Below, in pieces: positions 58,601-64,000 of a DNA stretch of 64,000 bases. Position 1 is the first letter of the stretch, and each line of letters opens with the position of its first letter. The notes below the pieces were generated by a model, which was not told where the DNA came from, searched no databases, and saw only the letters and a list, made by a program, of their open reading frames with translations. The DNA comes from Bordetella genomosp. 9 (GTDB lineage: Bacteria > Pseudomonadota > Gammaproteobacteria > Burkholderiales > Burkholderiaceae_B), in assembly GCF_002119725.1 (NCBI RefSeq), contig NZ_CP021109.1, forward strand, positions 1,302,001 through 1,366,000, read 5' to 3'. A program made the position numbers and the translations under genes.

Positions 58601-59141
58601 GGACCTGATGACCGCCATCGAAACCCTGGAAGACGCGATCCGCAAGATCGACCGGGAGACGCGCGAACTGCTGCAGGAAACCTTCAATACGGTGAACGGC
58701 CACTTTGGCGAGCTGTTCCCGAAGCTGTTCGGTGGCGGCGAAGCCAAGCTGATCATGACCGGCGACGAGATACTCGATGCCGGGGTGCAGGTGATGGCGC
58801 AGCCGCCCGGCAAGCGCAACAGCACCATCCATCTGCTGTCGGGCGGGGAAAAGGCGCTCACCGCGACCGCCCTGGTGTTCGCGCTGTTCAAGTTGAATCC
58901 CGCTCCCTTCTGCCTGCTGGACGAAGTGGATGCGCCGCTGGATGATGCGAATACCGAGCGCTACGCCAATCTGGTCAGCGCGATGAGCGAACAAACCCAG
59001 TTCCTATTCATCTCTCACAACAAGATCGCCATGCAGATGGCGAAGCAACTGGTCGGGGTTACGATGCAGGAACAGGGCGTGTCCCGCATCGTCGCCGTGG
59101 ATATCGATTCGGCGGTTCAGCTGGCGGCCGAGGCCGCATAA
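55611..59141 (+). CDS. smc: Chromosome condensation protein Smc
   Basis: Smc is the ATPase that organises the chromosome with ScpA and ScpB. The GTG start gives 1176 residues and the standard opening (RLTQIKLAGFKSFVDPT). Walker A is GPNGCGKSN at about 32-40, the signature LSGGEKAL at about 1077 and Walker B CLLDEVDAPLDD at about 1101. Two long coiled coils flank the hinge at about 510-640. The frame is open far upstream, but the GTG matches the family. It heads the smc-zipA-ligA operon. Confidence 0.96.
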   Translation: MRLTQIKLAGFKSFVDPTVIPVPSQLVGVVGPNGCGKSNIIDAVRWVLGEAKASELRGESMQDVIFNGSGNRKPAARASVEMVFDNSEGRAAGQWSTYSEISVRRVLTRDGTSSYFINNQQVRRRDIHDIFLGTGLGARGYAIIGQGMINRLIEARPEELRVFLEEAAGVSRYKERRRETENRLSDTRENLTRVEDILRELNSQLEKLEAQAEVAREYRELQADGERKQHALWFLKESGAREERQKKAQEIEKAQNELEAAIAELRAGEAALESRRQAHYAASDQVHAAQGLLYEANAQVSRLEAEIRHVVESRNRLQARREQLRQQIEEWEAQQTHCAEQIAQAEEDLAVAGERAQEARAMAEDAQASLPSVEARVREAAQGRDGMRSALARVEQELALVAQSQRDADRQLQALEQRRERVQQEMRDLQTPDPARLEELAGALAAGQEQLDAAQEELASLEARLPEADAERGRAQAAAQQEAQTVARLEARLAALVKLQEDVQKQGALEPWLAKHELAGMARLWQKLHIEAGWENALEAALRERMAALEVRSLDWAKAFADDAPPARLAFYQLPPAAPAPAAAPGLQPLTALLRITDADLRTLMNDWLRDIYVADSLGQALAERAALPPGGAYVVKGGHLVDAHSVRFYAADSEQAGMLARQQEIENLQRELKAQQLIADQSRAAVARSEAAWQQVSQALVPARQRVAELTRRVHDIQLEYSRLQQQAEQSGERGARLREDLAEISAQEEELRAAREDAEVRFETLDQELAEHQSRFADAEIEGESLAAQAEAARARLRELERGVHESEFAQRGIEARIQDLRRNQQLAADQSQRARAELEQLQGELSELDASASQAGLQDALELRAEREEALARARIEMDNLGAQLRGADEDRIRLEQSLEPRRARIMELQLQEQAARLAEEQFSEQLNAREVDRQALAQSLESMPDEWRRTSWLQSEVTRISRQIDALGSVNLAALDELATSRERKEFLDSQQQDLMTAIETLEDAIRKIDRETRELLQETFNTVNGHFGELFPKLFGGGEAKLIMTGDEILDAGVQVMAQPPGKRNSTIHLLSGGEKALTATALVFALFKLNPAPFCLLDEVDAPLDDANTERYANLVSAMSEQTQFLFISHNKIAMQMAKQLVGVTMQEQGVSRIVAVDIDSAVQLAAEAA

Positions 59142-59185
59142 ACCTAGCTTCAAGAGGCGTTGCCGCAAAGGCGCGGGATTCATAC

Positions 59186-62409
<3,224 letters not shown>

Positions 62410-62432
62410 CCAAGCAGTGCGCTTGCAGGCAA

Positions 62433-62463
62433 ACAAAAAGCCCCGCGTGCGGAGCTTTTTGTT
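62433..62463. terminator. Bidirectional terminator between ligA and the parvulin gene
   Basis: ACAAAAAGC and GCTTTTTGT flank a CCGC/GCGG core, which gives a hairpin with T-runs on both strands. It serves the two convergent genes. Confidence 0.88.
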
Positions 62464-62499
62464 TCGGGCCGCGCGGGCAGGAGCGCCCGCATTGCCGTC

Positions 62500-63276
62500 T
62501 TACTGGATCTTCGCCTGGTCGCGCAGCGACTTCTGGTAATCGGCCAGCAGTTGCTGACGCAGCATTTCCTCGATCTGCGGACGCACCTGATCGAGCGGGG
62601 GGAATTCGACCGGGCGGGTGTCTTCCACCTGGATGATGTGCCAGCCGTATTGGGTCTGTACCGGCTTGTCGGCGAGTTGACCCTTCTTCAGCGCGGTCAC
62701 GGCCTGCGCGAAGGGAGCGACGTAATTGCTGGGGGGCGCCCAACCCAGATCGCCGCCCTTTTCGGCGCTGCCGGGATCCTTGGATTCCTTCTTCGCTGCG
62801 TCTTCAAATTTCAGCTTGCCGCTCTTGATCTGGGCGAGAAGGTCGTTGGCGGTTTTTTCGTCCGCCACCAGAATGTGTCGGACCTTGTATTCCATCTTGC
62901 CGGCTTGCTGTTTCTTGATGTCGTTGTATTCGTCCTGCACCTGCTTGTCCGTGATGGGGTGCTTTTGCAGGTAATCGGCCATCAGCGCGCGGACCAGGAT
63001 GCCCTGGCGAGCCAGGTCGACTTCGGTCTGAACGTCCGGCTGCTTGTTGATGCCAGCTTTTTCGGCCGCCTGGACGAAGACCTGGCGGTTGATCATTTCC
63101 TGCTTGACCTGTTCGCGCAGTTGCGGCGTATCGGTCGCGCCCTGGCCGACGAGCAGTTTGACGAATTGATCGAGGCTTTTCTGGGTAATGGGCTTGCCAT
63201 TGACCGTTGCCACGTTCTGGGCCAAAGCGGGGGCGGCAATCACGCAGGCCGCCGCCAGCAGGATGATGCGTTTCAT
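62500..63276 (-). CDS. Periplasmic parvulin-type peptidyl-prolyl isomerase (Par27-like)
   Basis: This is a 258-residue periplasmic foldase. The signal peptide is MKRIILLAAACVIAAPALA. A SurA-like N-terminal helical region (about 20-130) precedes a parvulin domain at about 135-225 (YKVRHILVADEKTANDLL and GDLGWAPPSNYVAPFAQAV). The start has AAGGA upstream; the longer frame begins without support. The length and layout match Par27 of Bordetella, a chaperone for outer-membrane and secreted proteins. Confidence 0.9.
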   Translation of the reverse strand: MKRIILLAAACVIAAPALAQNVATVNGKPITQKSLDQFVKLLVGQGATDTPQLREQVKQEMINRQVFVQAAEKAGINKQPDVQTEVDLARQGILVRALMADYLQKHPITDKQVQDEYNDIKKQQAGKMEYKVRHILVADEKTANDLLAQIKSGKLKFEDAAKKESKDPGSAEKGGDLGWAPPSNYVAPFAQAVTALKKGQLADKPVQTQYGWHIIQVEDTRPVEFPPLDQVRPQIEEMLRQQLLADYQKSLRDQAKIQ

Positions 63277-63286
63277 GTATGTCCTT

Positions 63287-63577
63287 TCAGGGAGTTCTTG
63301 TTTCCAGCGCCAGGGCATGGAGGGGAAACGGCATTAAGTCGTCGAGCCGATCATACACCAGGCGATGTCGCGCCACGGGGCCAAGACCAACGAAACATGA
63401 CGACGTTATCCGCACTGTGAAATGCGAAGCGCCGCCTTCGCTTGCGGCGTGGCCGGCGTGCAGGTGCGAGTCATCCTGTATTTCGAGCGCCACGGGGGAG
63501 AGGGCCTGCAGCCGCTGCCGGATAACCTCGGCCAGATCGGCGTTCGGCTTTGCCGCGGATTGTGCGGTTTCAACCAT
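63287..63577 (-). CDS. bolA: BolA-family protein
   Basis: The 96-residue protein has the BolA fold signature: a helix (ADLAEVIRQRLQALSP), the conserved His loop (DDSHLHAGHA), then HFTVRITSSCF and RHRLVYDRLDDL. BolA proteins work with monothiol glutaredoxins in iron-sulphur handling and influence cell shape. A strong GGAGG site precedes the ATG. It lies immediately after yciB and ten bases before the parvulin start. Confidence 0.92.
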   Translation of the reverse strand: MVETAQSAAKPNADLAEVIRQRLQALSPVALEIQDDSHLHAGHAASEGGASHFTVRITSSCFVGLGPVARHRLVYDRLDDLMPFPLHALALETRTP

Positions 63578-64000
63578 TTACCGTTTTCCTCCTTCGCTGC
63601 TCTGGTCGCCGGCCTCGCCTTCCGGATGCTGCAGGTGGCGGCCGAGCCAGATGGATTGGGCCACAACGAAAACGATCATCAGGCCCATCAGCCCGAACGC
63701 CTTGAAAGTGACCCATTGCGCCTCGGAAAAATGCCCCGAGAACGCCACATAAAGATTGATGGCGCCAGCGGCCAGAAAGAAGACGGCCCAGGTGGCGTTC
63801 AGGCGGTCCCATACCGGCTCGGGCAGGGCGATCTGTTTATCCAGCAGCCGGCGAATGAGATTGCGTTTGAAAACCCAGCGGCCGATCAGCAGCGCGCCGC
63901 CGAAAAGCCAGTAAAGCACGGTAGGCTTCCATTTGATGAAGACATCGCTGTGCAGCCACAGCGTGGCGCCGCCGAAAATAACGATAACCGCCAGATTGAT
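63578..64000 (-). CDS. yciB: Inner-membrane septation protein YciB, 5' end missing
   Basis: The frame runs off the right edge, so only about the last 140 of some 180 residues are present. The segment LWLHSDVFIKWKPTVLYWLF, the RLNATWAVFFLAAGAINLYVA helix and the WVTFKAFGLMGLMIVFVVAQ helix are diagnostic of YciB (septation protein A). The protein affects cell-envelope synthesis and septation. An internal ATG at 63919 is not the true start. Confidence 0.94.
   Translation of the reverse strand: MNLAVIVIFGGATLWLHSDVFIKWKPTVLYWLFGGALLIGRWVFKRNLIRRLLDKQIALPEPVWDRLNATWAVFFLAAGAINLYVAFSGHFSEAQWVTFKAFGLMGLMIVFVVAQSIWLGRHLQHPEGEAGDQSSEGGKR

Noticed and set aside
56547..58994. An 815-residue minus-strand frame opposite smc
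   Set aside because: It is composed mostly of Leu, Gln, Arg and Phe mirrored from the Smc coiled-coil codons.

Overview
The window is high-GC chromosomal DNA from a betaproteobacterium of the family Alcaligenaceae, most likely a Bordetella or a close relative such as Achromobacter. The reasons are a porin gene directly ahead of a complete 14-gene nuo operon, a RisAS-type two-component pair, a fused TsaB-RimI protein, a Par27-like parvulin, and the order smc-zipA-ligA-parvulin-bolA-yciB. I saw no tRNA, rRNA, CRISPR array, insertion sequence or prophage. Most of the window is ordinary core genome.

Left third (1-21.9 kb), accessory metabolism. A drug-efflux MFS protein cut by the left edge is followed by gluconokinase, a thiopurine methyltransferase, and a PepSY membrane protein beside a DUF2946 protein. 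Both of the last two carry His/Met-rich stretches that suggest copper or other metal handling. Next is an unrecognised 992-residue gene (5193-8171), the most unusual gene in the window. Then come a DUF2784 protein, a stand-alone receiver, an aldehyde dehydrogenase, a PaiB-like protein, a large MscS-family channel, an HxlR regulator, a PQQ-type sugar dehydrogenase, and an Ldh-family dehydrogenase divergent from a LysR regulator. An orphan peptide-binding protein and a gamma-glutamyltransferase close the region.

Centre (22-39.4 kb). A major porin with a clear terminator is followed by nuoA-N, which encodes NADH:quinone oxidoreductase (complex I). The operon is tightly packed, with stop/start overlaps at E/F, G/H, J/K and L/M. 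DUF2818 and DUF1232 membrane proteins follow.

Right part (39.7-64 kb). A TonB-dependent siderophore receptor sits behind a good Fur-box candidate and is followed by an intergenic repeat region. Housekeeping genes come next: serB, mfd divergent from ispD-ispF, ahpC-ahpD, risA-risS, tsaB-rimI with a uracil-DNA glycosylase, lplT divergent from smc-zipA-ligA, then a parvulin, bolA and yciB cut by the right edge.

Many start sites were moved from the longest reading frame to an internal start with a Shine-Dalgarno sequence or family-typical N-terminus. The main candidates for follow-up are the 992-residue orphan gene, the metal-motif PepSY/DUF2946 pair, the near-leaderless divergent mfd/ispD promoter, the phased heptamers ahead of nuo, the His-rich loop in NuoL, and the structured repeats after the TonB receptor.
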